DNA of 9,808 nt from an uncultured Alphaproteobacteria bacterium (GTDB lineage Bacteria > Pseudomonadota > Alphaproteobacteria > Caulobacterales > Parvularculaceae), in contig CALAZI010000116.1 of the NCBI GenBank assembly GCA_937895955.1, positions 1 to 9,808 of the forward strand. The letters are read 5' to 3'. Position 1 is the stretch's first letter, and each line of letters starts with the position of its first letter. Shown here piece by piece: positions 1 through 5,989 of the stretch. The notes under the pieces were generated by a model. That model searched no databases, was not told where the DNA came from, and was given only the letters and a program-made list of their open reading frames with translations. Both the position numbers and the translations under genes were made by a program.

Positions 1-15
1 GGTTATTTTCGTCAA

Positions 16-100
16 TGGTGCCCAGAAGAGGACTCGAACCTCCACGCCTCGCGGCACAGGTACCTGAAACCTGCGCGTCTACCAATTCCGCCATCTGGGC
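16..100 (-). tRNA. tRNA-Leu (anticodon CAG), CCA end encoded
   Basis: Read on the minus strand, this folds as a class II tRNA. The acceptor stem GCCCAGA pairs with TCTGGGC, followed by discriminator A and a genomically encoded CCA (plus-strand 16-18). The anticodon stem CAGGT/ACCTG closes the 7-base loop TTCAGGT. This gives anticodon CAG (plus-strand 64-66), which reads leucine codon CUG. A long variable arm with a GCC/GGC stem and GCGA loop, and discriminator A73, both fit leucine. The T arm carries TTCGAGT. Total length is 85 nt including CCA. CUG is a heavily used codon in GC-rich genomes, so this should be a major isoacceptor. I see no intron or broken stem. Confidence 0.97.
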
Positions 101-112
101 ACTGGGGCGGTC

Positions 113-141
113 ACATAGGTGAGCCCCTCGGGCGTTGTCAA
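113..141 (-). promoter_or_regulatory. Sigma70-type promoter of tRNA-Leu
   Basis: Reading leftward, a perfect -35 hexamer TTGACA (136-141) is followed 17 bases later by a -10-like CTATGT (113-118); TATGTG with an 18-base gap is the alternative reading. The expected start site is about 105-107, only a few bases before the mature tRNA 5' end at 100. The primary transcript would therefore have a very short leader for RNase P. The spacing and its position directly before a tRNA support it. It has not been tested experimentally. Confidence 0.7.
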
Positions 142-185
142 TGCGCCCCGCCGCGCCGCCTCTCCGCGGGGCCTTATTCGTTGTC

Positions 186-197
186 TGGGGCCCAGAA
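186..197 (-). repeat. 12-base near-copy of the tRNA-Leu 3' end
   Basis: Read on the minus strand, TTCTGGGCCCCA matches the last 12 bases of the tRNA gene (TTCTGGGCACCA, plus-strand 16-27) at 11 of 12 positions, including the CCA. It lies about 85 bases upstream of the tRNA and within the perfect inverted repeat TCTGGG-G-CCCAGA (184-196). The match does not extend on either side. It may be chance, a relic of a partial tRNA duplication or an attachment-site scar, or simply a palindrome in the leader of the next gene. Confidence 0.3.
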
Positions 198-241
198 TTC
201 GGTTAGGCGTTCGGCCGGAAATTCGAGGAGACAGGCGGGCC

Positions 242-1216
242 ATGACAGGCAGACTGGCGGTGGTTTTCGGCGGATCTGGATTTGTCGGCCGCAATGTCGT
301 GCGAGAGCTCGCCAAGCGCGGCTGGCGCGTTCGCGCCGCCGTTCGCCGCCCCCATCACGCCCAGTTTCTGCGGCCGATGGGCGCGGTCGGCCAGGTCCAG
401 CTCTTTCAGGCGAATGTCCGCCACCGCCCTTCGGTCGAGCGCGCCGTCAAGGGCGCCGACGCCGTCATCAATCTCGTCGGCATCCTGCACCAGGAAGGCG
501 CGCAAAGTTTTTCGCGCGTTCAGACGCAGGGCGCAGCGGCGATCGCCGGCGCGGCGGCGAAAGAGGGCGTTGAGACCTTCATTCATGTTTCGGCGATCGG
601 CGCCGACGCGGCGAGCGAGAGCCTCTACGCCCGCACCAAGGGAGAGGCTGAGCGCGCCGTGCGCGCCGCGGTTCCGAACGCGACGATAGTGCGCCCGTCG
701 GTCGTCTTCGGTCCGGAAGACCAGTTCTTCAACAAATTCGCGTCGTTGATGTCGATGGCGCCGCCGTTCATCCCGTTGCCGCTTCTGATCGGCGGGGGCG
801 AAACGAAGTTCCAGCCCGTCTATGTCGATGACGTCGCCGACGCGATCTGCGCCGCGCTCGACGATCCGAAGACGCGCGGCGAGACCTATGAACTCGGCGG
901 CCCGCGCATCTATACGTTCCGCGAGCTTCTGGCATTCACGCTGGAGGAAGCGCATTTGAAGCGTATCCTTGCGCCAATTCCGTTCGCATTGGCGCCGCTT
1001 ATGGGGCTTTTCGGCGAGGCGTTCGGTTTGCTTCCCTTCTTCGCGCCGCCGATCACCCGCGATCAGATCAGGCTGTTGAAGAAAGACAATATCGTCGGCG
1101 ACGGCGCGAAAACGATCGCCGATCTCGGCGTGACGCCGAAAACCGTCGAAGCGATCGCGCCGTCCTATCTCGTGCGGTTTCGCAAATACGGCCAGTTCGC
1201 GGAGCGTCTTGCTTAG
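242..1216 (+). CDS. NAD(P)-binding NDUFA9-like complex I family protein (atypical SDR)
   Basis: This 324-aa protein belongs to the extended/atypical short-chain dehydrogenase superfamily. An N-terminal Rossmann motif GGSGFVG (residues 10-16) follows a beta strand. A YARTK segment (129-133) supplies the Tyr-x3-Lys pair, and RPSVVFGPED follows at about 161. The family relates to the NDUFA9 accessory subunit of respiratory complex I, which binds NADPH tightly and helps stabilise or assemble the complex. In bacteria the exact role is less certain, and nucleotide-sugar epimerases are relatives. I chose the ATG at 242 because GAGGAG lies 11 bases upstream and the Rossmann strand starts at once. The open frame reaches back to 119, but those residues are Arg/Pro-rich and lack family character. 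It is transcribed away from the tRNA and converges on the DUF924 gene 11 bases downstream. Confidence 0.88.
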   Translation: MTGRLAVVFGGSGFVGRNVVRELAKRGWRVRAAVRRPHHAQFLRPMGAVGQVQLFQANVRHRPSVERAVKGADAVINLVGILHQEGAQSFSRVQTQGAAAIAGAAAKEGVETFIHVSAIGADAASESLYARTKGEAERAVRAAVPNATIVRPSVVFGPEDQFFNKFASLMSMAPPFIPLPLLIGGGETKFQPVYVDDVADAICAALDDPKTRGETYELGGPRIYTFRELLAFTLEEAHLKRILAPIPFALAPLMGLFGEAFGLLPFFAPPITRDQIRLLKKDNIVGDGAKTIADLGVTPKTVEAIAPSYLVRFRKYGQFAERLA

Positions 1217-1219
1217 CGT

Positions 1220-1234
1220 CGGCTGCGTCAGCCG
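1220..1234. other. Small hairpin between convergent genes
   Basis: The inverted repeat CGGCTG-CGT-CAGCCG has six perfect pairs and a 3-base loop. It spans the 11-base gap between two convergent genes and the stop codon of the minus-strand gene. There is no T-run on either side, so it is not a convincing rho-independent terminator. It could act as an mRNA 3'-end stabiliser or be incidental in GC-rich DNA. Confidence 0.3.
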
Positions 1235-1806
1235 CGAAAGACGCCGTTCTTCAGATAAGTGATTTCTTCCGGCGTCGACCGCCGGCCGAGAATCTCATTG
1301 CGATGCGGGAAGCGCCCGAAACGTTCGACAATCTCCGCATGTTCGATTGCAAAGGGAAGGTTCGTCGAGCCCGGCATCGTCGCCTTGAACAGCGCGACGG
1401 ATCGCTTCTGGTCGGCGAGATCTTCAGAATGCATGAAGGGGAGATAGAAAAAGGCGCGCGCGTTCGGCGGGGCGATCTTGTCGAAGCGGCGCCGCATCGC
1501 GTCCGATGCGATCAGGCGCGCATAAGGGTCGGACGCGAAGGCGCGCGGATCGCGCCTGAACATGTTGCGCGAAAACTGGTCGAGAATGAGAAGGAGCGCG
1601 AGCGCGCCGGCGGGCGTTGATCGCCAGTGATTGAGAAGGCCGGCCGCCGCCGCTGCGTGATGCGCGCGAAACCGCTTGCGGATTTCAGCGTCGAATTTCG
1701 GTCCGCCGCGAAACCATTTTTTCGGCCCTGACTCAACGAACCAGAAACGGACAACTTCGGCTGCGGCGCCGGGCATGCGCTTGATCAATTCGGGATTGGC
1801 GATCAT
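1228..1806 (-). CDS. DUF924 family protein
   Basis: This 192-aa soluble protein has the conserved blocks of the DUF924 family. They are LLILDQFSRNMFRR (about 72-85; many members have Pro where Ser-79 stands), YLPFMHSED (121-129), ERFGRFPHRN (151-160) and a C-terminal STPEEITYL. The family is thought to be all-helical and TPR-like. Its biochemical function is not established. I chose the ATG at 1806 because GTGAGG lies 7 bases upstream. A TTG two codons earlier (1812) is the only other nearby start and would put that site too close. The gene stands alone: it converges with the NDUFA9-like gene and diverges from the TonB receptor. No signal peptide or membrane segment is seen. Confidence 0.88.
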   Translation of the reverse strand: MIANPELIKRMPGAAAEVVRFWFVESGPKKWFRGGPKFDAEIRKRFRAHHAAAAAGLLNHWRSTPAGALALLLILDQFSRNMFRRDPRAFASDPYARLIASDAMRRRFDKIAPPNARAFFYLPFMHSEDLADQKRSVALFKATMPGSTNLPFAIEHAEIVERFGRFPHRNEILGRRSTPEEITYLKNGVFRG

Positions 1807-1940
1807 GCGCAAACCTCACCCCGAATGCGTGTAAAATCAACCTCGCCCCGCGCAGGCGGACGAAACGTCTCTTAACATTTGTCCCATAGAAAGGAAGCGT
1901 GCGAAGGCGCAGAAACAGCGCCGGCCAAAAGCGGATATTC

Positions 1941-4370
1941 ATGCGCGACAAGTTTGGGGGCGTTATCGCGGCCGTCGTTTGGGCGACAGCCGCCGCGGCT
2001 CAATCGGATGTAGTCGTTTCCGGCGCAGTGACCGATGAGGCGGGAGCCCCGATCGGGTCGGCGACGGTCTTCGTCTATTCAGATGCGGGCGGCGATCCGA
2101 TAACCGGCGCCTTGTCGAGTGCGGAAGGACGTTTCGTCGTCGCCGGACTGCCGGCCGGCGAGTACAGGTTTACGATCGAAAGTCTCGGCTATGAAACCGT
2201 CGAGCGGCGTCTGACCATCGGCCGAAAGAACAACATCTATGATCTCGGGCGCATCGCGCTGACGCGCTCGCGCGCAGCCGACGCGCCGGTCGATGAAGTC
2301 GTCGTGCGCGCCGAAAGACGCGATCCTCTCGGCGTCGAACCCGGCAAGTCGACGTTCAGCCTTGAGGGCAATTCGGCGCGCGCCGGCGGCACGGCGCTTG
2401 ATGCGTTGAAGAGTCTTCCGGGCGTCACGGTTGAGCAGGACGGAAAGGTGCGCCTCAGAGGCAGCGACCGCCTCGTCATCCTTCAGGACGGCAAGCAATC
2501 GGCGCAGACCGGCTATGGCGAGCAGAAAGGGCTCGACACCATTCCGGCCGACAATATCGAGCGTATAGAGATCATCACCAACCCGTCGGCGAAATATGAC
2601 GCCGCCGGCATGGCCGGCGTTATCAATATCATCTACAAGAAGGACGCGCAGATCGGCTTCAATGGCGACGCTTCGATCACCGGCGGCATCGGCCAAATTT
2701 CAAAGCGCCGGGAAGACAACCCTTCGCCGCTCGGCAGTTTCGATAGCAATCCGCGCGGCGTCTTGTCGACCAATCTGCGCTACAACACCGAAAACGTCCG
2801 CAGCTTCCTGCGCGGCGAGTTCATGATTCAGCGCGATCTGCCGAACAACGAATTCACGACGCGCATTTACGATTCGGGTCCGACGGTTTCCAGCCAGGTG
2901 CCGGAAAACCGCAAGCAGAAGCAATATATCCTGAAGACCGGGGCCGACTGGGATGTCGACGGTTCCGACACGCTGAGCTTTTCGGCGGGCATCGATTACG
3001 AGCACCATGTCGACCAGGCCGAAATCCCGTTCCTCAACGCCGACACTGGCGAGGAATTACGTTTCTGGTTTTGGCGCGAGGATGAAGGCACAGGCAATTT
3101 CACGACCGCTGTCGACTGGGAGCACGCCTTCGCAGCGCCCGGCCACAAGTTTTCCGTCAACGTCCAGTACACGCGCGCCTGGGAAGATGAAGAGTATTTC
3201 CTGAATGAAGTCTCGCCGGTGCGAGTTGGAACGGATTCGACCCATCTCATCGCGCGCGAGAACATCATTCCCATAACGATTGATTATGTGCGGCCCTTGC
3301 CGAGCGGGCGGATTGAAGCGGGCCTGAAGGGCCAATGGCGCAGTCTGCCGATTGATTACGACGTCGTGCGCGGCGCCCAGTCCGTCATCTATCCGGGGCT
3401 CGGCGATCATTCCGACTGGAGCGAGAAGATCTATTCCGCCTACGCAAATTACGTGCGTGAGAAATCACGCTATACGGCCGAGATCGGCGTTCGTGTCGAG
3501 CAGACGAAAGTCGCCTATGATTTGCCGGCGGACAACATCTATTATCCGACCAGCGACGCCTATGACTATTTCCGCGTCTATCCGAATACGCGCCTGACAT
3601 GGCATCTCGGCGAGAACGACAATCTGTCGGCCTTCTTCAACATTCGCGTCGATCGGCCGGGCGAGCCGGAATTGCGGATCTTTCCGAAATATGACGACCC
3701 GGAGCTTTTGAAAGTCGGCAACCCGTATCTGCGGCCGCAATTCACCAAGGTCTACGAAGTTTCGTATCAGCATTCGTTCGACAACGGCTCGGCCTCGCTC
3801 GCCGCTTTTTACCGCGACATCGACGATCCGTTCACGCGCGTCTTCACGATCGATTCGACGAACGCGACATACGACATCATCAACCGCATCTACGCCAACA
3901 CCGGCCATGCGACGAATTACGGCGTCGAACTGATCGCGAGCCGCAAGGTCGGGGATTTCTGGGATATTTCGGGGAGCTTCGACTGGTATCAGATCGACGT
4001 CGATCCCTTCACGATTGATCTTCTGTTCCCGGTTCCGCGACAGGTTCAGATCAATGCGTCATCGGGGTCGACCTGGGACGCCAAGCTGAACAACCGTTTC
4101 TATCTGCCGGGCGATTTCGAATTCAACGTCACCGCAGTCCATTACGCCGCGCGCAACATCGCGCAGGGCCGGCAGGACGATCGCACATCGATCGACCTCG
4201 GCTTTTCAAAGCCTGTCCTGAAGGGCGGGGGCGAAATTGTTTTCGCCGCTACGGATATCTTCAACACATTCGGCTATCGCTACACCATCGACGGTTTCGG
4301 CTTTAATGCGATCTATGAGAATTTCCACCAGACGCAGGAATTCAACCTGTCATTCAAGGCGAAGTTTTAA
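1941..4370 (+). CDS. TonB-dependent outer-membrane receptor with CarboxypepD_reg-like N-terminal domain
   Basis: This is an 809-aa outer-membrane beta-barrel protein that should import a ligand using TonB/ExbBD energy; the substrate cannot be read from the sequence. A signal peptide is visible (residues 1-20, cleavage likely after AAA before QS). A carboxypeptidase-regulatory-like beta-sandwich follows (about 24-108; SGAVTDEAGAPIGSATV, GEYRFTIESLGYE). DEVVVRA (118-124) resembles a TonB box. A plug domain (about 135-235) holds LKSLPGVTVEQDG, IERIEIITNPSAKYDAAG and GVINI. The rest is barrel, with GNPYLRPQFTKVYEVSY typical of the outer-membrane beta-barrel family common in Bacteroidetes. The final residue is Phe (SFKAKF), the usual BAM targeting signal. 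An in-frame GTG at 1899 would add 14 Arg-rich residues; it has AAGGA, but only 3 bases away. I prefer the ATG at 1941 because it gives a standard signal peptide, although its ribosome site is weak. No sigma/anti-sigma pair or Fur box is evident next to it. Confidence 0.9.
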   Translation: MRDKFGGVIAAVVWATAAAAQSDVVVSGAVTDEAGAPIGSATVFVYSDAGGDPITGALSSAEGRFVVAGLPAGEYRFTIESLGYETVERRLTIGRKNNIYDLGRIALTRSRAADAPVDEVVVRAERRDPLGVEPGKSTFSLEGNSARAGGTALDALKSLPGVTVEQDGKVRLRGSDRLVILQDGKQSAQTGYGEQKGLDTIPADNIERIEIITNPSAKYDAAGMAGVINIIYKKDAQIGFNGDASITGGIGQISKRREDNPSPLGSFDSNPRGVLSTNLRYNTENVRSFLRGEFMIQRDLPNNEFTTRIYDSGPTVSSQVPENRKQKQYILKTGADWDVDGSDTLSFSAGIDYEHHVDQAEIPFLNADTGEELRFWFWREDEGTGNFTTAVDWEHAFAAPGHKFSVNVQYTRAWEDEEYFLNEVSPVRVGTDSTHLIARENIIPITIDYVRPLPSGRIEAGLKGQWRSLPIDYDVVRGAQSVIYPGLGDHSDWSEKIYSAYANYVREKSRYTAEIGVRVEQTKVAYDLPADNIYYPTSDAYDYFRVYPNTRLTWHLGENDNLSAFFNIRVDRPGEPELRIFPKYDDPELLKVGNPYLRPQFTKVYEVSYQHSFDNGSASLAAFYRDIDDPFTRVFTIDSTNATYDIINRIYANTGHATNYGVELIASRKVGDFWDISGSFDWYQIDVDPFTIDLLFPVPRQVQINASSGSTWDAKLNNRFYLPGDFEFNVTAVHYAARNIAQGRQDDRTSIDLGFSKPVLKGGGEIVFAATDIFNTFGYRYTIDGFGFNAIYENFHQTQEFNLSFKAKF

Positions 4371-4375
4371 ATTTT

Positions 4376-4415
4376 CCCGCTCATAGCGGCGAAAACCGGT
4401 GTGAGCGGGTTTGTT
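4376..4415 (+). terminator. Probable rho-independent terminator of the TonB receptor gene
   Basis: CCCGCTCA (4376-4383) pairs perfectly with TGAGCGGG (4402-4409), followed by TTTGTT. A short inner CGG/CCG stem can form within the 18-base loop. The hairpin begins 6 bases after the TAA stop of the receptor gene. The broken T-tract and large loop make it weaker than the neighbouring minus-strand terminator. Confidence 0.65.
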
Positions 4416-4447
4416 CTGTCGCAGACAGCCGTTTCGGACAAAGGGTC

Positions 4448-4479
4448 AAAAAAAAGCCGGGCGCTGGGGCCCGGCTTTT
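4448..4479 (-). terminator. Strong terminator of the atp F0 operon, usable on both strands
   Basis: AAAAGCCGGGC (4452-4462) pairs perfectly with GCCCGGCTTTT (4469-4479) around a 6-base loop. Read leftward, which is the direction of the atp genes, the stem is followed by a run of eight U residues (4448-4455). This is a textbook intrinsic terminator 22 bases past the atpF stop. Read rightward, only four U residues follow, so it could back up termination of the TonB gene. Confidence 0.9.
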
Positions 4480-4501
4480 AAAACCTATCTTTGGAAAGCG
4501 C

Positions 4502-5074
4502 CTAGTGCAGCTTCGTTCTGATCTCGTCGATCGCGCGTTCGGCGAGGGCTGACTGCGCGCCTTGGTCCATGCGCGCGCCGATGATCTCGCGCGCGGCCTC
4601 GACGGCGAGTTCCGCCGTGCGCGAGCGCATTTCGGCGATCGCCTGCGCCTCGGCGCGGGCGATTTTTTCCTCTGCGGCTTTGGTGCGGCGGGCGATCTGC
4701 TCTTCGATCTTTTCGTGCGCTTCCGCGGTGAGGCGCTGCGCGTCGCGCTTCGCCTGCTCGATGATGTCGGCGGCTTCTTCTTCCGCCTCGCGCTGGCGGC
4801 GCTGGTATTTCGCCAGCAATTCCTGCGCCTCGTCGCTCAGCGCGCGCGCGCGATCAAGCTCGTCGGCGATATTCTGCGCGCGCTTGTCGAGGCCGTCGGC
4901 GATCATCTTATGAACGCCGAACTTCCAGAAAAGGCCGATGACGATAAGGAAGGCGAGGAGGACCCAGAAGCTCGTGTCCTGCAAAAGCCCGCCGCTCGCC
5001 TCATGCGCGTCGGCGGCGCCATGCGCGGCCTCTTCGGCGGCGGCGGCGAGGATTGCGGCGATTGATGCGAACAT
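4502..5074 (-). CDS. atpF: F0F1 ATP synthase subunit b
   Basis: This 190-aa peripheral-stalk subunit holds the F1 head still against the rotating c-ring. A short Ala-rich N-terminus leads to one membrane helix (about 35-52, FWVLLAFLIVIGLFWKF). A long, highly charged helix follows (about 55-165, rich in Glu, Lys, Arg and Ala), as expected for the right-handed coiled coil that pairs with b'. The C-terminal part, with AREIIGARMD and AIDEIRTKL, should contact subunit delta. It is the last gene of the operon, 12 bases after the b' gene. A good ribosome site, AAGGGA (plus-strand 5083-5088), lies 8 bases before its ATG and contains the b' stop codon, suggesting coupled translation. Length is normal for the family. 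Confidence 0.95.
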   Translation of the reverse strand: MFASIAAILAAAAEEAAHGAADAHEASGGLLQDTSFWVLLAFLIVIGLFWKFGVHKMIADGLDKRAQNIADELDRARALSDEAQELLAKYQRRQREAEEEAADIIEQAKRDAQRLTAEAHEKIEEQIARRTKAAEEKIARAEAQAIAEMRSRTAELAVEAAREIIGARMDQGAQSALAERAIDEIRTKLH

Positions 5075-5086
5075 TCGTCAGTTCCC

Positions 5087-5632
5087 TTAAGCCTTCGCGG
5101 CTTTCGCGACGGCGGCCTCGACGACGGCGTCGGTCGGCGTTTCATGGATGAGCGCCTCGACGACCGCGCGGGTCGTGTCGCGCGCGGCTTCCTTGACGCG
5201 CGCGCCGGCGCTTTCGCGAAGGTTTGCGATTCGCTCTTCCGCGGCCGCCGATTTCGCCGCGATCGACTGCTCGGCGTTTTTGCGCATCGCGTCAATTTCG
5301 GCGTTCACTTCCTCGCGCGCCTCGGCCGTCACCGCCTGCGCTTTCGCGCGCGCATCAGCGAGCGCGCGATTGAAGGCGGCTTCGGCTTCCTCGGCCTGGC
5401 GGCGCGATTCAGCGGCCTTGTCGAGGTCGTCGGCGATGCGATCCCGCCTTTCTTCAATCGCCGCGCCGATGCGCGGCAGGAATATGCTCGACATCAGCCA
5501 GTAAAGGACGCCGAACGTGATCGCGAGCCAGACGAGCTGGCTCGCCCAGGTCGACGAATCAAGCTGCGGCAGGCCGGCGGCTTCGCCGGCTTCAGCGGCT
5601 TCGGCCGCGGCGATGAAGAGGAAGGATAGCAT
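5087..5632 (-). CDS. atpF2: F0F1 ATP synthase subunit b' (second b-type stalk subunit)
   Basis: This 181-aa protein is the divergent second stalk subunit that pairs with b in alphaproteobacteria, cyanobacteria and chloroplasts. The diagnostic stretch GLPQLDSSTWASQLVWL (20-36) is followed by one membrane helix (about 31-51) ending in FLPRI. A charged coiled-coil helix with many Ala, Glu and Arg residues then runs to about residue 165. The start is the ATG at 5632. Its ribosome site is weak (GAAAG about 12 bases away), in contrast to the strong sites of atpE and atpF. It lies 32 bases after atpE and 12 bases before atpF. It is also called AtpG or AtpX in some annotations. Confidence 0.94.
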   Translation of the reverse strand: MLSFLFIAAAEAAEAGEAAGLPQLDSSTWASQLVWLAITFGVLYWLMSSIFLPRIGAAIEERRDRIADDLDKAAESRRQAEEAEAAFNRALADARAKAQAVTAEAREEVNAEIDAMRKNAEQSIAAKSAAAEERIANLRESAGARVKEAARDTTRAVVEALIHETPTDAVVEAAVAKAAKA

Positions 5633-5664
5633 TTAGGGCGAGGCTTTCTTTCTCAGATCGTCGC

Positions 5665-5892
5665 TTAGAAAGCGTAGAGAATGATCATCGCGATAACGAA
5701 GCCGAGAAGGCCCGTGAATTCCGTCAGCGCGAAGGCGAGAAGCATCGTCTGCTGGTTCGCGGCGGCCGCGGAAGGATTGCGGAACGCGCCGGCGAGGAAG
5801 TTGCCGAAAATAAGGCCGAGGCCGACGCCCGCGCCCGCGAGCGGAATGGCGGCGATGCCGGCGCCGATCAGTTTTGCTGCTTCAACTTCCAT
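5665..5892 (-). CDS. atpE: F0F1 ATP synthase subunit c (proteolipid)
   Basis: This 75-aa hairpin of two membrane helices forms the rotating c-ring. Helix 1 has the glycine-packing motif GAGVGLG (20-26). The polar loop RNP (38-40) contacts the F1 gamma/epsilon foot. Helix 2 has the ion-carrying carboxylate Glu-58 in ALTEFTGLLG. The Na+-type ligand set (Gln in helix 1, and Ser/Thr directly after the Glu) is absent: Leu-25 and Phe-59 stand there. I infer a proton-driven ring. Length is typical. It has the strongest Shine-Dalgarno site in the operon, as expected for a subunit needed in many copies per complex. Confidence 0.96.
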   Translation of the reverse strand: MEVEAAKLIGAGIAAIPLAGAGVGLGLIFGNFLAGAFRNPSAAAANQQTMLLAFALTEFTGLLGFVIAMIILYAF

Positions 5893-5900
5893 TTGAAAAA

Positions 5901-5907
5901 CTCCTTG
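5901..5907 (-). promoter_or_regulatory. Strong ribosome binding site of atpE
   Basis: CAAGGAG lies 8 bases before the atpE ATG at 5892. It is followed by the unstructured, A/T-rich stretch TTTTTCAA. It is the best anti-16S match among the atp genes here and suits the high c-subunit stoichiometry. Confidence 0.85.
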
Positions 5908-5944
5908 AGGTCTTCGTTTTCTAAAGAGCCTTAAATCCCTTTTC

Positions 5945-5966
5945 CGCGGTCGGCCCGTTCGCCGCG
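5945..5966 (-). other. Hairpin in the atpB-atpE intercistronic region
   Basis: CGCGG (5945-5949) and CCGCG (5962-5966) form a GC-only 5-bp stem with a 12-base loop. It sits in the 97-base gap between atpB and atpE, the longest spacer in this operon. Between it and the atpE ribosome site the transcript is A/U-rich. It could mark an mRNA processing or stability element that raises atpE expression. The stem is short and could be incidental. Confidence 0.3.
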
Positions 5967-5989
5967 AGGGAACTCTGTTTTCTTACGCC

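Noticed and set aside
181..209. TTGTCT-N17-TAGGCG as a promoter for the NDUFA9-like gene
   Set aside because: The spacing is right, but both hexamers are poor and overlap a palindrome. It is too weak to list as a feature.
119..241. N-terminal extension of the NDUFA9-like protein by 41 residues
   Set aside because: The extension is Arg/Pro-rich, runs through the tRNA promoter region and has no ribosome site. The Rossmann fold begins right after the ATG at 242, which has GAGGAG upstream.
203..955. 250-aa minus-strand open frame opposite the NDUFA9-like gene
   Set aside because: It is Arg/Ala-rich with no family character, while the plus strand carries a Rossmann motif and a YxxxK pair. It is a codon-position shadow.
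1832..1837. TAAAAT as a -10 box for the TonB receptor gene
   Set aside because: There is no -35-like hexamer at 16-18 bases upstream, and the site lies about 60 bases from the first possible start. I cannot support a promoter here.
4562..5065. Long plus-strand frames opposite atpF and the b' gene
   Set aside because: Repetitive Ala/Glu/Arg coiled-coil codons in GC-rich DNA leave open frames on the other strand. The products look low-complexity and lack family sequence.
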